Part shown: piece by piece, positions 54,173-63,690 of the stretch
How the letters are laid out: each line of letters starts with the position of its first letter
How positions within the stretch are numbered: position 1 is the first letter of the stretch
NCBI GenBank assembly: GCA_021647985.1
Contig: JAKITQ010000002.1
Location: 62,001-126,000 of the forward strand
DNA: 64,000 bases
Reading direction: 5' to 3'
From: Flavobacteriaceae bacterium
GTDB lineage: Bacteria; Bacteroidota; Bacteroidia; Flavobacteriales; Flavobacteriaceae
The notes under the pieces: model-generated
Seen by the model: only the letters and a program-made list of their open reading frames with translations
Database searches by the model: none
What the model was told of the DNA's origin: nothing
Made by a program: the position numbers and the translations under genes

Positions 54173-55384
54173 TTATAATTGATATTTTAAAACTCCGGTC
54201 TCTTGCATACAAGCTTTCATTTCTTGATAGGTGCGTTCTATGTCGTTATCAAGACCTATTGAAAAACGGATCAATCCATCTGTTAAACCCATCTCTTTTT
54301 GTTCGTCTGCCGGAATTTCAGAAGATGTTGCCGTACCTGGTGCATTGAATAAAGTCTTATAAAAACCTAAACTAACCGCCAAATAACCAAGGTTGCGTTT
54401 TTGCATTAATTCCATTAGTTCATCTGCTTTTCCCAATGAACCAGCATCGAAGGATAGCATACCGCCATAACCAAACTCTTTGTTAAAGAAACTTGTGAAT
54501 AATTTATGTTGTGGGTGACTTTTTAAACCGGGATAAATTATTTTTAATCCATCTAATTCAAATTTTTTAGCAAGGTACATGGCATTTTCGCTGTGTTTTT
54601 TCATACGAATATGCAGTGTTCTAATATTTTTTAAAACACTTGAAGCCCTTAAGCTATCCATAACAGGACCCAATAACATACTAGCTCCATCGTTTACATT
54701 ACGTAAACTATCAATAAATTCATTGGTGCCGCAAATAACACCACCAACAGTGTCACTTGACCCGTTTATAAATTTTGTTAAACTGTGAATAACTACATCA
54801 GCGCCTAATTTTGCAGGTGATATTTGAAGTGGTGAAAAAGTATTGTCTATCACCAATTTTAAGTCGTATTTTTTTGCCAATCTTGCTAAGCCATTAATAT
54901 CAGCAATTTCTAAAAGTGGATTACTCACACTTTCACAGTATATTACTTTGGTGGTTTTAAGGATAGCAGCTTCAACTTTTTCTAATGATGTGATATCAAC
55001 AAACGCACTTGAAATTCCAAATTTTGGGGCAAAATTCTTTAAAAAGGCATAAGTACCACCATAAATAGTTCTTGAAGAAACAATATGATCTCCCGCATTG
55101 CAAATTTGCATTAAGGTTGGGGTAATTGCTCCCATACCTGATGCGGTAACGTTTGCCGACTCAGTTCCTTCCATAGCGGCAAGGGCCTGACCTAGATATA
55201 GGTTGGTTGGACTAGAATGGCGAGAATATAAATAACAGCCTTCTAAATTACCTTCAAAAGTATCCATCATTGATTTTGCGGCTAAAAACGTATAAGTAGA
55301 TGAATCGGAAATAGAAGGGTTTACTCCTCCATACTCTCCAAAATATTGTAAGTCTTGTATTTTATCTGCTGGTTTGAAATTCAT
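54173..55384 (-). CDS. Cys/Met-metabolism PLP enzyme, methionine gamma-lyase-like
   Basis: 403 aa from ATG 55384; the longer reading from 55420 starts inside the promoter. Fold-type I: PLP lysine K204 in HSLTKFINGSSDTVGG, YSRHSSPTNLYLGQALAAME, ASGMGAIT, DNTFSPLQISPA. YGGTYAF replaces the Cys-bearing loop of Pseudomonas MGL, so cystathionine gamma-lyase or gamma-synthase activity is possible. The divergent Lrp/AsnC gene suggests amino-acid-responsive control, as seen for mdeA in other bacteria. Confidence 0.88.
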   Translation of the reverse strand: MNFKPADKIQDLQYFGEYGGVNPSISDSSTYTFLAAKSMMDTFEGNLEGCYLYSRHSSPTNLYLGQALAAMEGTESANVTASGMGAITPTLMQICNAGDHIVSSRTIYGGTYAFLKNFAPKFGISSAFVDITSLEKVEAAILKTTKVIYCESVSNPLLEIADINGLARLAKKYDLKLVIDNTFSPLQISPAKLGADVVIHSLTKFINGSSDTVGGVICGTNEFIDSLRNVNDGASMLLGPVMDSLRASSVLKNIRTLHIRMKKHSENAMYLAKKFELDGLKIIYPGLKSHPQHKLFTSFFNKEFGYGGMLSFDAGSLGKADELMELMQKRNLGYLAVSLGFYKTLFNAPGTATSSEIPADEQKEMGLTDGLIRFSIGLDNDIERTYQEMKACMQETGVLKYQL

Positions 55385-55417
55385 AATTGAATATTTAAAA
55401 ATTGTAATATTACAAGG

Positions 55418-55448
55418 CAAAATTATATTTATATAGAGTAATAATCAA
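55418..55448 (-). promoter_or_regulatory. Promoter for the methionine gamma-lyase-like gene
   Basis: Minus strand: TTG at 55448-55446, 20 bases, TAATTTTG at 55425-55418, an exact consensus. Start near 55412, giving a leader of about 28 bases to ATG 55384. It rules out the ATG at 55420. Confidence 0.6.
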
Positions 55449-55480
55449 TATAAATTGGTTAAAACAGAAAAAATAATTAC

Positions 55481-55547
55481 TATAATTAGAAAATTTAGTT
55501 AATTATTCATAATTTGACCAATGAGATTAATATAATTAGAAAATTTA
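55481..55547. promoter_or_regulatory. Two identical 17-bp direct repeats, likely Lrp-type operator
   Basis: TATAATTAGAAAATTTA at 55481-55497 and again at 55531-55547: 17 of 17 identical, 50 bp (almost five turns) apart. They lie between the two divergent genes, the second ending 4 bases before the Lrp ATG. Such phasing suits binding by a Lrp/AsnC multimer. Confidence 0.6.
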
Positions 55548-55551
55548 CCTT

Positions 55552-56010
55552 ATGATATTTGATAAAATTGATAAAAAATTACTTTATTTTTTACAAAAAG
55601 ATAGTAAAATGACTACCAAAGCATTGTCTGTGTACTTAAATCTTTCCGCAACAGCGGTATATGAAAGAATCAAAAAATTAGAAAGAAATGGAGTTATTGA
55701 AAAATACATAGCTTTAATTAATAAAGAAAAAATAGAAAAATCATTTGTTGTTTTCTGTCAAATAAAATTAGTGCAGCATAAAAACACTTATGTTAAAAAA
55801 TTTGAAAGAGAAGTAATTAAATTTAATGAGGTATTGGAGTGTTATAATATTAGTGGTGATTATGATTATTTTTTAAAAGTAGTTGTGAAAAATATGGATG
55901 CATATCATAATTTTTTGAATGATAAACTCACCACTTTAGATCATATAAGCAGTGCGCACAGTACGTTTATTATGAATGAAGTAAAACACACTTTGGCTGT
56001 TAACATATGA
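55552..56010 (+). CDS. Lrp/AsnC-family transcriptional regulator
   Basis: 152 aa. N-terminal HTH (residues 1-50: KIDKKLLYFLQKDSKMTTKA, LNLSATAVYERIKKLERNGV) and a C-terminal RAM amino-acid-binding domain (about 65-140: VLECYNISGDYDYFLKVV is the standard motif). Divergent from the methionine gamma-lyase-like gene; the two 17-bp repeats next to its start suggest it controls both itself and the lyase. Confidence 0.95.
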   Translation: MIFDKIDKKLLYFLQKDSKMTTKALSVYLNLSATAVYERIKKLERNGVIEKYIALINKEKIEKSFVVFCQIKLVQHKNTYVKKFEREVIKFNEVLECYNISGDYDYFLKVVVKNMDAYHNFLNDKLTTLDHISSAHSTFIMNEVKHTLAVNI

Positions 56011-56133
56011 GAAGACGATTTAAAAAATAGGTTGAAGACATAGCAGATTTACTTTTAGAAAATCTAGTATTGGGTTGATGGTTTTAATCATGCACAACTA
56101 ATCTGTAGAGATTGACATTGTGTATAAAATAAA

Positions 56134-56164
56134 AAGAGTCCAATTTATTATAAATTGGACTCTT
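56134..56164. terminator. Bidirectional terminator between lrp-like and YceI genes
   Basis: A perfect 14-bp stem (56134-56147 with 56151-56164), loop TTA. Confidence 0.85.
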
Positions 56165-56184
56165 ATATTCTATTTGATATCAAC

Positions 56185-56778
56185 TTATTTATTAGCTTCA
56201 ACTTCTATTGATATTTCCATATCGTCATAGATAAATTTATCGGCCAAATTTTCAAAAAATGATTTTGATTTGTATTTGATATTCCATTTTGAGCGATCAA
56301 TTTTGAAATTATCGCTTTTAAAAGTTAATTTGTTATTTGTAATATTAACACTTGTTAAAAACGAAACAGGATTTGTAATTTCTTTGATAGTCAAATTACC
56401 CTTTATTAAAGTTTGATCGCCTTTTACTTCAACTTCTGTTATTTTAAAATTCGCTATAGGATGTTTTTCAACACCAAAAAAATCATCACTTTTAAGGTGT
56501 TTAACCAATTTGGCATTGTATTCATTATCGGCAGGCATATCTAGATTAACAATACTGTTCATATTTATATTAAACTCCCCTCCAGTAATTTGATTGTTAT
56601 TAACTTTAAAATGGCCATCGGAAATCATGATTGTTCCGTAATGCTCTCCTGTAGGTTTAAACCCTTTCCAGTTTATTTTAGAATTAGATGTATTTGCTTT
56701 ATACTCATTTTGTGCTTGAATTGTAAATGAAAACAGTATTAAAACCAGACTTATTATTTTTGAAATATTTTTTATCAT
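56185..56778 (-). CDS. YceI-family protein, secreted
   Basis: 197 aa. Sec signal peptide (residues 1-22, ending IQAQ). YceI fold: KINWKGFKPTGEHYGTIMIS, GEFNINMNSIVNLDM, HPIANFKITEV, GNLTIKEITNPVSF and SKWNIKYKSKSFFENL near the end. Lipid-binding periplasmic protein. It starts 72 bases after the M1 peptidase gene and may share its transcript. Confidence 0.92.
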   Translation of the reverse strand: MIKNISKIISLVLILFSFTIQAQNEYKANTSNSKINWKGFKPTGEHYGTIMISDGHFKVNNNQITGGEFNINMNSIVNLDMPADNEYNAKLVKHLKSDDFFGVEKHPIANFKITEVEVKGDQTLIKGNLTIKEITNPVSFLTSVNITNNKLTFKSDNFKIDRSKWNIKYKSKSFFENLADKFIYDDMEISIEVEANK

Positions 56779-56850
56779 AATCGTTTTTTTTTATAATTAA
56801 AATTAATTGTGTTTACAAATGTTAAATGTTTTTGATTTATTGTTAAATTA

Positions 56851-59124
56851 TTAGTGAGTAGTGTTATTCTTTTTAAATTTATCAAATTGAGAGTCTTCTT
56901 CTTTCTTAGGCCAGCTATTATTGCTTGTGTCTACATCGGCGGTTATTTGATTAGGATCAATATTGATTTCTTTGATTTCTTTATCTGAAGCAAAAACCTT
57001 TTTAATTTCTTTATCATTAAATCTCCATACTTCAGCAGGATAGTATTTGTTTTCTCTGCTTCCATCTGTAAAGACATATTCTACCAAAATGGGCATTACC
57101 AAACCTCCTGGCTTTTCAAATATAATTTCGTAAAAATATTTGGTGTCTTTTAATGTTTTGCGTTCTTCTGTAGAATAATTATCAGCCAAGTATTCACTTA
57201 AAAAAGCAATATCATTTACCGGATTTTTTACTTTAGACATATCAGCTTGGTATTCATCACTCTCCGTATTAATTAAAAACAAATTTTCTCCAAAATCTTC
57301 TACCTCCATACCGTAGGCTTTTGCCATTTTTTTAGCTCTTTCAGTAGGCTTATCAGTAACAACATATTTTTTAACATCTTTAACTCCTATATCGTTATAT
57401 TCTGTAGTGTAAAACCAACCTCTCCAAAACCAGTCTAGGTCAGTACCTGATGCATCTTCCATAGTTCTAAAGAAATCTGCTGGAGTTGGATGTTTAAATT
57501 TCCATCTATTGGCATAGGTTGCAAATGCCTTATCAAAAAGGTCGTGACCAAGAATAACTTCTCGTAACATGTATAATCCAGCGGCTGGTTTTGAATATGC
57601 ATTAGGTCCGCTTTGAAAAACATTATCGTGTTGGGTCATTATTGGAGCAATTCTACTTTGGTTCCCACTCATATATCTTACCACATTTTTAGGATAAGCT
57701 CTTGAAGGAAATCCAGGCTCTAAATGTTGTTCTGCCAACATTTGGGTAAAGGTATTTAATCCTTCATCCATCCATCCCCATTGGCGTTCGTCAGAATTAA
57801 TAATCATTGGAAACCAATTATGTCCAACTTCATGAATAATAACTCCAATCATACCATTTCTTGTTCTTAGCGAATAGGTTCCGTCTTCTTTTGGTCTTCC
57901 AAAATTCCAACAAATCATAGGATATTCCATTCCTTGTTGTTTGGCATGAACAGAAATAGCTTTATGGTAAGGATAATCAAAAAGGTGTTTTGAATACGTT
58001 TCTAAAGTAGCAATAACCGCTTTAGTTGAATATTCTTCCCAAAGAGGATTACCTTCTTTAGGATACATTGAGATTGCCATAACAGATCTGTCACCTATTT
58101 TTACAGCTTGTGCGTCTAAAATATATTTACGAGAACTTGCAAAAGCAAAATCACGAACATTTTTCGCTTTCAATTTCCAAGTTTTTGTTTTTTTAGAAAA
58201 ATCTTTTTCATTTTTTTCAGCTTCTTCTTGCGTTACAATAATAACTGGTTTGTCAAATGATTTTTTCGCTTGTTCGTATCTTTTCCATTGCTTGGATGTT
58301 AGCATATCTTTTCGGTTGGTTATAACTCCGGTTCCATCTAAAATATGATCAGCAGGTGTTGTAATATTTACTTCATAATCTCCAAAAACCAAAGCAAATT
58401 CTCCACGTCCTAGAAATTGTAAATTTTGCCACCCTTCAACATCATTATATACTGCCATTCTTGGAAAAAATTGGGCAATTACATAGGTGTTGTTACCATC
58501 TTTTTCAAAATGTTCGAATCCAGATCGAGATCTGTCAGTGGTGTGATTAGGAATATTATACCACCATTTTATTTTAAATGATGTTTTCTCACCCGATTTT
58601 AAAACATGGGGTAAATCAATACGCATCATGGTATTATTAATGGTGTGGGATAAATCCTTACCATGGAGATCTTTTACATAATCTAGTTTAAACCCACCAT
58701 CAAAAGGTTTTCCTAAAAATGTTTCTGTAAATTTTTTAGGGTTATAAAATACGTTTGGCCCACCTGCTTTCACATCATTGGTAATTGCATCTGCCGCTCT
58801 AATATTTTGATCTAATTGCACCCATAGGTATTCAAGATCATCTGGTGAGTTGTTGTAATAAGTAACAGTTTCTTCACCGTAAAGTTTTTGATTTTTATCA
58901 TCTAGAATGATATCCATTTTGTAATCGGCCTGTTGTTGGTAGTATTCATGACCAGGAGCACCAGATGCTGTTCGGTAAGAATTTGGTGTGGCAAGTTCTT
59001 GTTTTAATTGTTTGAACTTACTAATGTTATAATGACCTCCTTCTTTCACTTCTTTATTGTTTTCTTGGGCAATTGATGCTAAAGAAATTAATAAAAAACT
59101 AAATAAAAATGTAATTTTTTTCAT
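56851..59124 (-). CDS. M1-family metallopeptidase, exported
   Basis: 757 aa, signal peptide 1-19 (ending SIAQ). Zinc site HEVGH (431-435) with E454 in DEGLNTF; the exopeptidase GxMEN-like loop is here QGMEYPM (397-403), with Tyr for Asn, so aminopeptidase specificity may be altered. An N-terminal beta-sandwich binds the substrate end (about 60-250). The C-terminal ~220 residues are polar. A secreted peptide hydrolase for nutrient scavenging is inferred. Confidence 0.93.
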   Translation of the reverse strand: MKKITFLFSFLLISLASIAQENNKEVKEGGHYNISKFKQLKQELATPNSYRTASGAPGHEYYQQQADYKMDIILDDKNQKLYGEETVTYYNNSPDDLEYLWVQLDQNIRAADAITNDVKAGGPNVFYNPKKFTETFLGKPFDGGFKLDYVKDLHGKDLSHTINNTMMRIDLPHVLKSGEKTSFKIKWWYNIPNHTTDRSRSGFEHFEKDGNNTYVIAQFFPRMAVYNDVEGWQNLQFLGRGEFALVFGDYEVNITTPADHILDGTGVITNRKDMLTSKQWKRYEQAKKSFDKPVIIVTQEEAEKNEKDFSKKTKTWKLKAKNVRDFAFASSRKYILDAQAVKIGDRSVMAISMYPKEGNPLWEEYSTKAVIATLETYSKHLFDYPYHKAISVHAKQQGMEYPMICWNFGRPKEDGTYSLRTRNGMIGVIIHEVGHNWFPMIINSDERQWGWMDEGLNTFTQMLAEQHLEPGFPSRAYPKNVVRYMSGNQSRIAPIMTQHDNVFQSGPNAYSKPAAGLYMLREVILGHDLFDKAFATYANRWKFKHPTPADFFRTMEDASGTDLDWFWRGWFYTTEYNDIGVKDVKKYVVTDKPTERAKKMAKAYGMEVEDFGENLFLINTESDEYQADMSKVKNPVNDIAFLSEYLADNYSTEERKTLKDTKYFYEIIFEKPGGLVMPILVEYVFTDGSRENKYYPAEVWRFNDKEIKKVFASDKEIKEINIDPNQITADVDTSNNSWPKKEEDSQFDKFKKNNTTH

Positions 59125-59189
59125 TTTGAATGTTGTTGTTTAAATTGAATTTTCGAAAATAATATAAATAATATAAAAGTTAGGGCTAG

Positions 59190-59687
59190 TTAAAATTTTA
59201 ACATTTCTTTATCATTAGCTTTGATTAATATAAATGTTTTTTTAAGGTTGTTGATGTCTAGTTTGATGTAATTTTCCTGATCTTCAAATGTTTCCATAAG
59301 CATATTATTTTGAACTTGAAATTGGTTTATTTGTTCGATTCCATTTATTTCTAAATAAAAATATACCACATCATTTTCATATTCTTTTCCTAAATAATTA
59401 CTCAATTTTTCTTCTCCATTGATATGAATTTTAAATCTTTGCTTTATATATTTTTCTAGATAAAAATCTGATTTTTTATTTTCTTGTTTGGTAGCCAATT
59501 CAAAAGGGATATTATATCTACTTTGCAGTGTGTTTTCAATATCGTCAATAAAAAATCGCATGGTAATTTGAACCGATTTTTTACTTGCTTTAAAGTCAAT
59601 TTTAGTTAAAGAGATGTAGTATTTATGTACAGAAAAAGCAAATAAAGGAATAATTAAAAATAATAATAATTTTTTATTGAATCTCAT
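59190..59687 (-). CDS. DUF6702 family protein
   Basis: 165 aa. N-terminal hydrophobic segment (LLLFLIIPLFAFSVHKYYIS), then KIDFKASKKSVQITMRFFID and a C-terminal beta-rich part. The HKYYIS(x)T-(x)ID start is typical of DUF6702. Function unknown. In many flavobacteria it is found next to an M1 peptidase, as here, 65 bases upstream on the same strand; a shared role is possible. Confidence 0.82.
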   Translation of the reverse strand: MRFNKKLLLFLIIPLFAFSVHKYYISLTKIDFKASKKSVQITMRFFIDDIENTLQSRYNIPFELATKQENKKSDFYLEKYIKQRFKIHINGEEKLSNYLGKEYENDVVYFYLEINGIEQINQFQVQNNMLMETFEDQENYIKLDINNLKKTFILIKANDKEMLKF

Positions 59688-59965
59688 TTTAAATTAGGGT
59701 ATTAAATTTCGTAGTTTGAATGCAAAAGTAATATAAGCTATAGAATAGAAATCTAAAAAAAAGTTAAACTTGGATCATATAAAGAATAAAATATCTTTTC
59801 AAGATATCTTTTAACTTTAATTGTATGTTATATTTTGGTATGACATTGATTTACAGTTAGTTGTTTCGCAGTGTTTAGGTGTATTAACTTATTGATACTC
59901 AAATATATAATTCAACATTACACGAAGTGTTGTAACTTTATACCTAATAGTAAAATTTTAAAACT
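59688..59965. other. 278-bp non-coding gap
   Basis: No ORF. It ends with AATTCAACATTACACGAAGTGTTGTAAC (59907-59934), similar to 33925-33964 near murB. A promoter for alkA is not clear; TATATTTTGG occurs near 59828. Confidence 0.35.
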
Positions 59966-60571
59966 GTGAAAAGTTATGCTGACATTATACAATATCTTAA
60001 GAAAGATAAAATACTTTACCGAGCTATAGGTCAATATAGCGAAGAGATAAAACCCGAATACGATATCGACATTTATTTTTCATTAATACAGTCTATAGTT
60101 TCACAACAATTATCCACGAAAGTGGCTCGCATTATTTTTAATCGATTAATCGACCTATTTGTTGATAGGTATCCAAAATCAGATCAACTTTTAGTTACAG
60201 AACATGAAATTTTACGTGGTATTGGATTGTCAAACAACAAAGCAAACTATATAAAAAATGTAGCTGAATTCTCTTTGCAAAATGATATTACTTTTGATTA
60301 TTTAAATGTAAAAACGGATAATGAAATTATTGAGTATTTGACCCAAATTAAAGGAGTAGGGAAGTGGACAGTGCAAATGATATTGATGTTTCCAATGGAT
60401 CGGCCAAATGTATTTCCGGTAGATGATTTGGGAATTCAAAATGGTATGAAAAGATTGTATAAAATTGATTTAGAAAAAAAAGAACTAAAATTAAAACTTA
60501 ATGAAATTGCAGCACAGTGGCACCCCTATAAAACTTTGGCAAGTAAATATATTTGGAAAATAGGGGATTAG
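59966..60571 (+). CDS. DNA-3-methyladenine glycosylase (AlkA/HhH-GPD)
   Basis: 201 aa. Removes alkylated bases. HhH: LTQIKGVGKWTVQMILMF (about 125-142), catalytic Asp D154 in FPVDDLGI. SLIQSIVSQQLSTKVA near residue 40 is standard. No AlkA N-terminal TATA-like domain, so it is the short bacterial type. The start is GTG 59966; no ATG occurs in frame until later. Confidence 0.93.
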   Translation: MKSYADIIQYLKKDKILYRAIGQYSEEIKPEYDIDIYFSLIQSIVSQQLSTKVARIIFNRLIDLFVDRYPKSDQLLVTEHEILRGIGLSNNKANYIKNVAEFSLQNDITFDYLNVKTDNEIIEYLTQIKGVGKWTVQMILMFPMDRPNVFPVDDLGIQNGMKRLYKIDLEKKELKLKLNEIAAQWHPYKTLASKYIWKIGD

Positions 60572-60602
60572 AGTATATAAAGTAAAAGCACGATTAGTTG
60601 TA

Positions 60603-61322
60603 TTATTTAATACTGCTTAAGTAAGCTTCTTTATTTTGAATTAATAAATCAACTACTTCTAAATAACGTTCTTTTTCAAAAATAAACACTATACCTTTTG
60701 GGATACTAAAAAAGATTAAACCATCAATATGCTCTTTAGAAACTTGTAAAGTGTTTATAAAGAAATCATCTGTAAAATGATTTCTTATTATTTGCACATT
60801 TACTTTGTTGTCTAGCAATATACTATCTTCGTCCAAACGTTTTTGTAATACTTTTAACTTTTTCATGTCACCCGATATCAACCCATATAACTGGTTTACC
60901 ATGCCTCCTTTATTATAAAAATTAATTTTTCTTTCTGTTGGCTTTAAAGGTATTTTATCGGCATTAGGTAAGCCTAATTTTTTTGCCATATTTTGAACAA
61001 CAACCTCTTCTAGCTCATTAGTTTTTTGAGCCAAATTAATTTCTATTACTTTTTTTTGAATGTGGATTTTATTTATTGTAATTTGTTTTGTTTTGTATTG
61101 AATATTAGAAAATTGAAGTTCATCATTTTCTCTAACAAAAATTTGGAATTTTCCAACTTTATTACTTACAGTACCTTTGTATGTAGATTTGTTTACAACA
61201 TTTACATTGTCAATGGTTAAAGAATCGCTAAATATTATTCCGTGTAAAAGAATGCGTTCATTTTGAGAATACATTTGAAATGTAGCAACAAAAAATATTA
61301 AAAAATAGAACTGTTTCATCAA
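60603..61322 (-). CDS. Secreted carboxypeptidase-regulatory-like protein, paralogue 3
   Basis: 239 aa. Signal peptide (residues 1-19), then a CarboxypepD_reg-like beta sandwich (LHGIIFSDSLTIDNVNVVNK to KTKQITINK), then LEEVVVQNMAKKLGLPNADK and a charged C-terminal region with PKGIVFIFEKERYLEVVD. It shares the layout of the two genes upstream but has a diverged tail. Overlaps paralogue 2 by 4 bases (ATGA). Function unknown; the fold is like the N-terminal part of SusC-type receptors but without TonB parts. Confidence 0.75.
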   Translation of the reverse strand: MMKQFYFLIFFVATFQMYSQNERILLHGIIFSDSLTIDNVNVVNKSTYKGTVSNKVGKFQIFVRENDELQFSNIQYKTKQITINKIHIQKKVIEINLAQKTNELEEVVVQNMAKKLGLPNADKIPLKPTERKINFYNKGGMVNQLYGLISGDMKKLKVLQKRLDEDSILLDNKVNVQIIRNHFTDDFFINTLQVSKEHIDGLIFFSIPKGIVFIFEKERYLEVVDLLIQNKEAYLSSIK

Positions 61323-62113
61323 TCGTTTTTAAATGATTTACTTTCATTTATAAAAATATCTACCATGTCAAGATATCGTTTTTTGTTGAACAAAAAAATA
61401 ATATTTTCAGGTATGCAATAGTTGATAAATGCGTTGATATTTTCTTGCTCAATCTTTAATGTGTTTATAAAAAAAACATCATTATAATGATCTCTAATCT
61501 CAAGTATATAATTTTGATTTATTTCATCTCTTTTATCCTTATCCAACAATGATTTTAATTTTCTATCTCTTTTTCGGTTACCCGAAATAATATTGTATAT
61601 ATCATCTATACCACCTCCTTTTAGGGTAATAAATGGGATACCATTAAGAATAGGGCTCAGTAATAACGCATCTAAAAATACCATGGGAGTGCTTTTTTGA
61701 CTATAAGCATTTAGATTTCTTTCCAATTTATTGAGCGGCTTTTTATCTGCATTTGGTAAGCTTAAGGATTTTGCCATGTTTTGTGGATATTGAATTACAA
61801 TTTCATTTAATATATTGGTTTTTTGAAATATATTAATAGATATAAAATTATTTGAAAGATGTTTTTTGTTAATAAATATTATTTTATTATTGAATTGGAT
61901 ATTAGTAAATTTTAAGATGTCATTAACCTTTACTTCAATTTTAAAATTACCATATTTATTTGTTATTACCCCTTTTCTGGATGTTTGATTAATAACATGT
62001 ACGTTTTCTACGTTTGTGGTGTCATTGTGTACATTACCCAAAATGTTATATCTTATATCTTGTGCAGATAAATGCAAACATGTAAAGAATAGTATGATGC
62101 AGGCGTATTTCAT
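61319..62113 (-). CDS. Secreted carboxypeptidase-regulatory-like protein, paralogue 2
   Basis: 264 aa, same design: signal peptide, CarboxypepD_reg-like domain, then ...PQNMAKSLSLPNADKKPLNKL. It has an extra ~14 residues (around LLSPILNGIPFITLKGGGI). The last 58 residues are nearly identical to those of paralogue 1, and 113 bases (61368-61480) are identical to 62162-62274. One-base overlap with paralogue 1 (TAATG). Confidence 0.75.
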   Translation of the reverse strand: MKYACIILFFTCLHLSAQDIRYNILGNVHNDTTNVENVHVINQTSRKGVITNKYGNFKIEVKVNDILKFTNIQFNNKIIFINKKHLSNNFISINIFQKTNILNEIVIQYPQNMAKSLSLPNADKKPLNKLERNLNAYSQKSTPMVFLDALLLSPILNGIPFITLKGGGIDDIYNIISGNRKRDRKLKSLLDKDKRDEINQNYILEIRDHYNDVFFINTLKIEQENINAFINYCIPENIIFLFNKKRYLDMVDIFINESKSFKND

Positions 62114-62865
62114 TAGCGATTTTTAAATGACTTACTTTCGGATAAAAAAACATCTACCATATCAAGATATCGTTTTTTGTTGAACAAAAAAATAATATTT
62201 TCAGGTATGCAATAGTTGATAAATGCGTTGATATTTTCTTGCTCAATCTTTAATGTGTTTATAAAAAAAACATCTTTAAAATGATCTCTAATTTCAAGTA
62301 TATAATTTTGATTTATTTCATCTTTTTGATCCTTATCCAACATTGATTTTAATTTTCTATCTTTTTTTCTATTGCCTGAAATTATATTATAAAGATCATC
62401 AATACCTCCACTTTGTCCTATTAACATTGCCAATATTACAATTGGAACAGGTTCTTGGCTATAATAGTTTAAATTTCTTTCTAACTTATTTAAAGGTTTT
62501 TTACTGGCATTTGGTAAGCCAAGTTTAATTGCCATATTTTGTACAACAACTTCGGGTAAGTTATTAGTTTTTGGAAGTAATTTAATTTCAAGACTTTTAG
62601 TTAGTAAATGCTTATTTTTGATGATCACCCATTTTGTTTTGTGTTGCATATTTGAAAAACTAAGTGTATCGTTTAATTTTACAATAATTTTAAAGACTCC
62701 ATTTTGATTAGTTACAGTACCTTTTTGGGTTGTTTTATTAAAAACATTAATGTTTTCAAGCGGAATAGAATCATTACTAATTATTCCGTGTAATATAACT
62801 TGCCTCTTTTGAGCAGATATGTTTAGGGTTAGAAATAATAAAAGGATGGAGTAAAGTGGATTCAT
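62113..62865 (-). CDS. Secreted carboxypeptidase-regulatory-like protein, paralogue 1
   Basis: 250 aa, first of the three. Signal peptide (residues 1-18), VILHGIISNDSIPLENINVF, KGTVTNQNGVFKIIVKLNDT, LPEVVVQNMAIKLGLPNASK, and a C-terminal DIFFINTLKIEQ-like part. Divergent from pepE. No obvious promoter box on the minus strand. Confidence 0.75.
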   Translation of the reverse strand: MNPLYSILLLFLTLNISAQKRQVILHGIISNDSIPLENINVFNKTTQKGTVTNQNGVFKIIVKLNDTLSFSNMQHKTKWVIIKNKHLLTKSLEIKLLPKTNNLPEVVVQNMAIKLGLPNASKKPLNKLERNLNYYSQEPVPIVILAMLIGQSGGIDDLYNIISGNRKKDRKLKSMLDKDQKDEINQNYILEIRDHFKDVFFINTLKIEQENINAFINYCIPENIIFLFNKKRYLDMVDVFLSESKSFKNR

Positions 62866-62917
62866 TATTCAAAGAAACAATTCTATAACCTTAAAACTTA
62901 TTAAAAGAGTGATAAAC

Positions 62918-62948
62918 TTTTGTTAAAGAGATAGTTTGATTAATTTTG
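62918..62948 (+). promoter_or_regulatory. Promoter for pepE
   Basis: TTG at 62920-62922, 18 bases, TAATTTTG at 62941-62948; start near 62955, 9 bases before ATG 62964. Confidence 0.5.
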
Positions 62949-62963
62949 TAAAAAGAAATTCAG

Positions 62964-63662
62964 ATGAAAAAAATGCTTATTGCAAGTACTTCTACAATAT
63001 TTGGTAGTGCATATTTAGAGTATATTTTAACAGATTTAGCTTTATTTTTTAAAGGAGTAGATGAAATTCTATTTATACCTTATGCCAGGCCAGGTGGTAT
63101 TTCTCATGAGGATTATACAAAAATTGCAGATAGCGCTTTTCGTAAAATTGGAATTTCAGTAAAAGGCATTCATGAATTTGGAGACCCTATAAAAGCGGTA
63201 CAAAGTAGCAAAGCAATTTTCACTGGTGGTGGCAATACTTTTGTTTTGGTAAATGCCTTACATCAAAACAGATTAATGCCTGTAATAAAAAAAGCAGTTG
63301 AAAGTGACACCTTGTATTTAGGTACGAGCGCTGGAAGCAATATTACCGGTGTAAATATGAAAACAACCAATGATATGCCTATAGTGTATCCACCAAGTTT
63401 TGAAACTTTGGGCTTGATACCTTTTAATTTAAACCCACATTATTTAGATCCAGACCCTAATTCAAAGCACAAAGGTGAGACTAGAGAAACACGTATAAAA
63501 GAATTTCTTACTTTTAATAACATTCCTGTTTTAGGCCTTCGTGAAGGTAGTTGGCTTGAGGTAAATGGAGAAAATATATCATTAAAAGGAAAATTAACCG
63601 CAAGGTTATTCCTTAAAAACGAAATTGCTAAAGAGTTAACTCCTGGAATTTTAAAGATTTAA
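62964..63662 (+). CDS. pepE: Dipeptidase E (alpha-aspartyl dipeptidase)
   Basis: 232 aa, S51 family. Cleaves Asp-X dipeptides in the cytoplasm. Nucleophile S122 in LGTSAGSNITG; His159 in NLNPHYLDPD; IFTGGGNTFVLVNALH. Normal length. Its own promoter and a short leader. Confidence 0.95.
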   Translation: MKKMLIASTSTIFGSAYLEYILTDLALFFKGVDEILFIPYARPGGISHEDYTKIADSAFRKIGISVKGIHEFGDPIKAVQSSKAIFTGGGNTFVLVNALHQNRLMPVIKKAVESDTLYLGTSAGSNITGVNMKTTNDMPIVYPPSFETLGLIPFNLNPHYLDPDPNSKHKGETRETRIKEFLTFNNIPVLGLREGSWLEVNGENISLKGKLTARLFLKNEIAKELTPGILKI

Positions 63663-63690
63663 GTTATTTCCCTTTTGGGGAATGGTAAGG

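Noticed and set aside
55385-55420. Longer methionine gamma-lyase starting at 55420
   Set aside because: The extra codons overlap the predicted promoter (55418-55448) and transcription start, and the added residues match nothing in the family.
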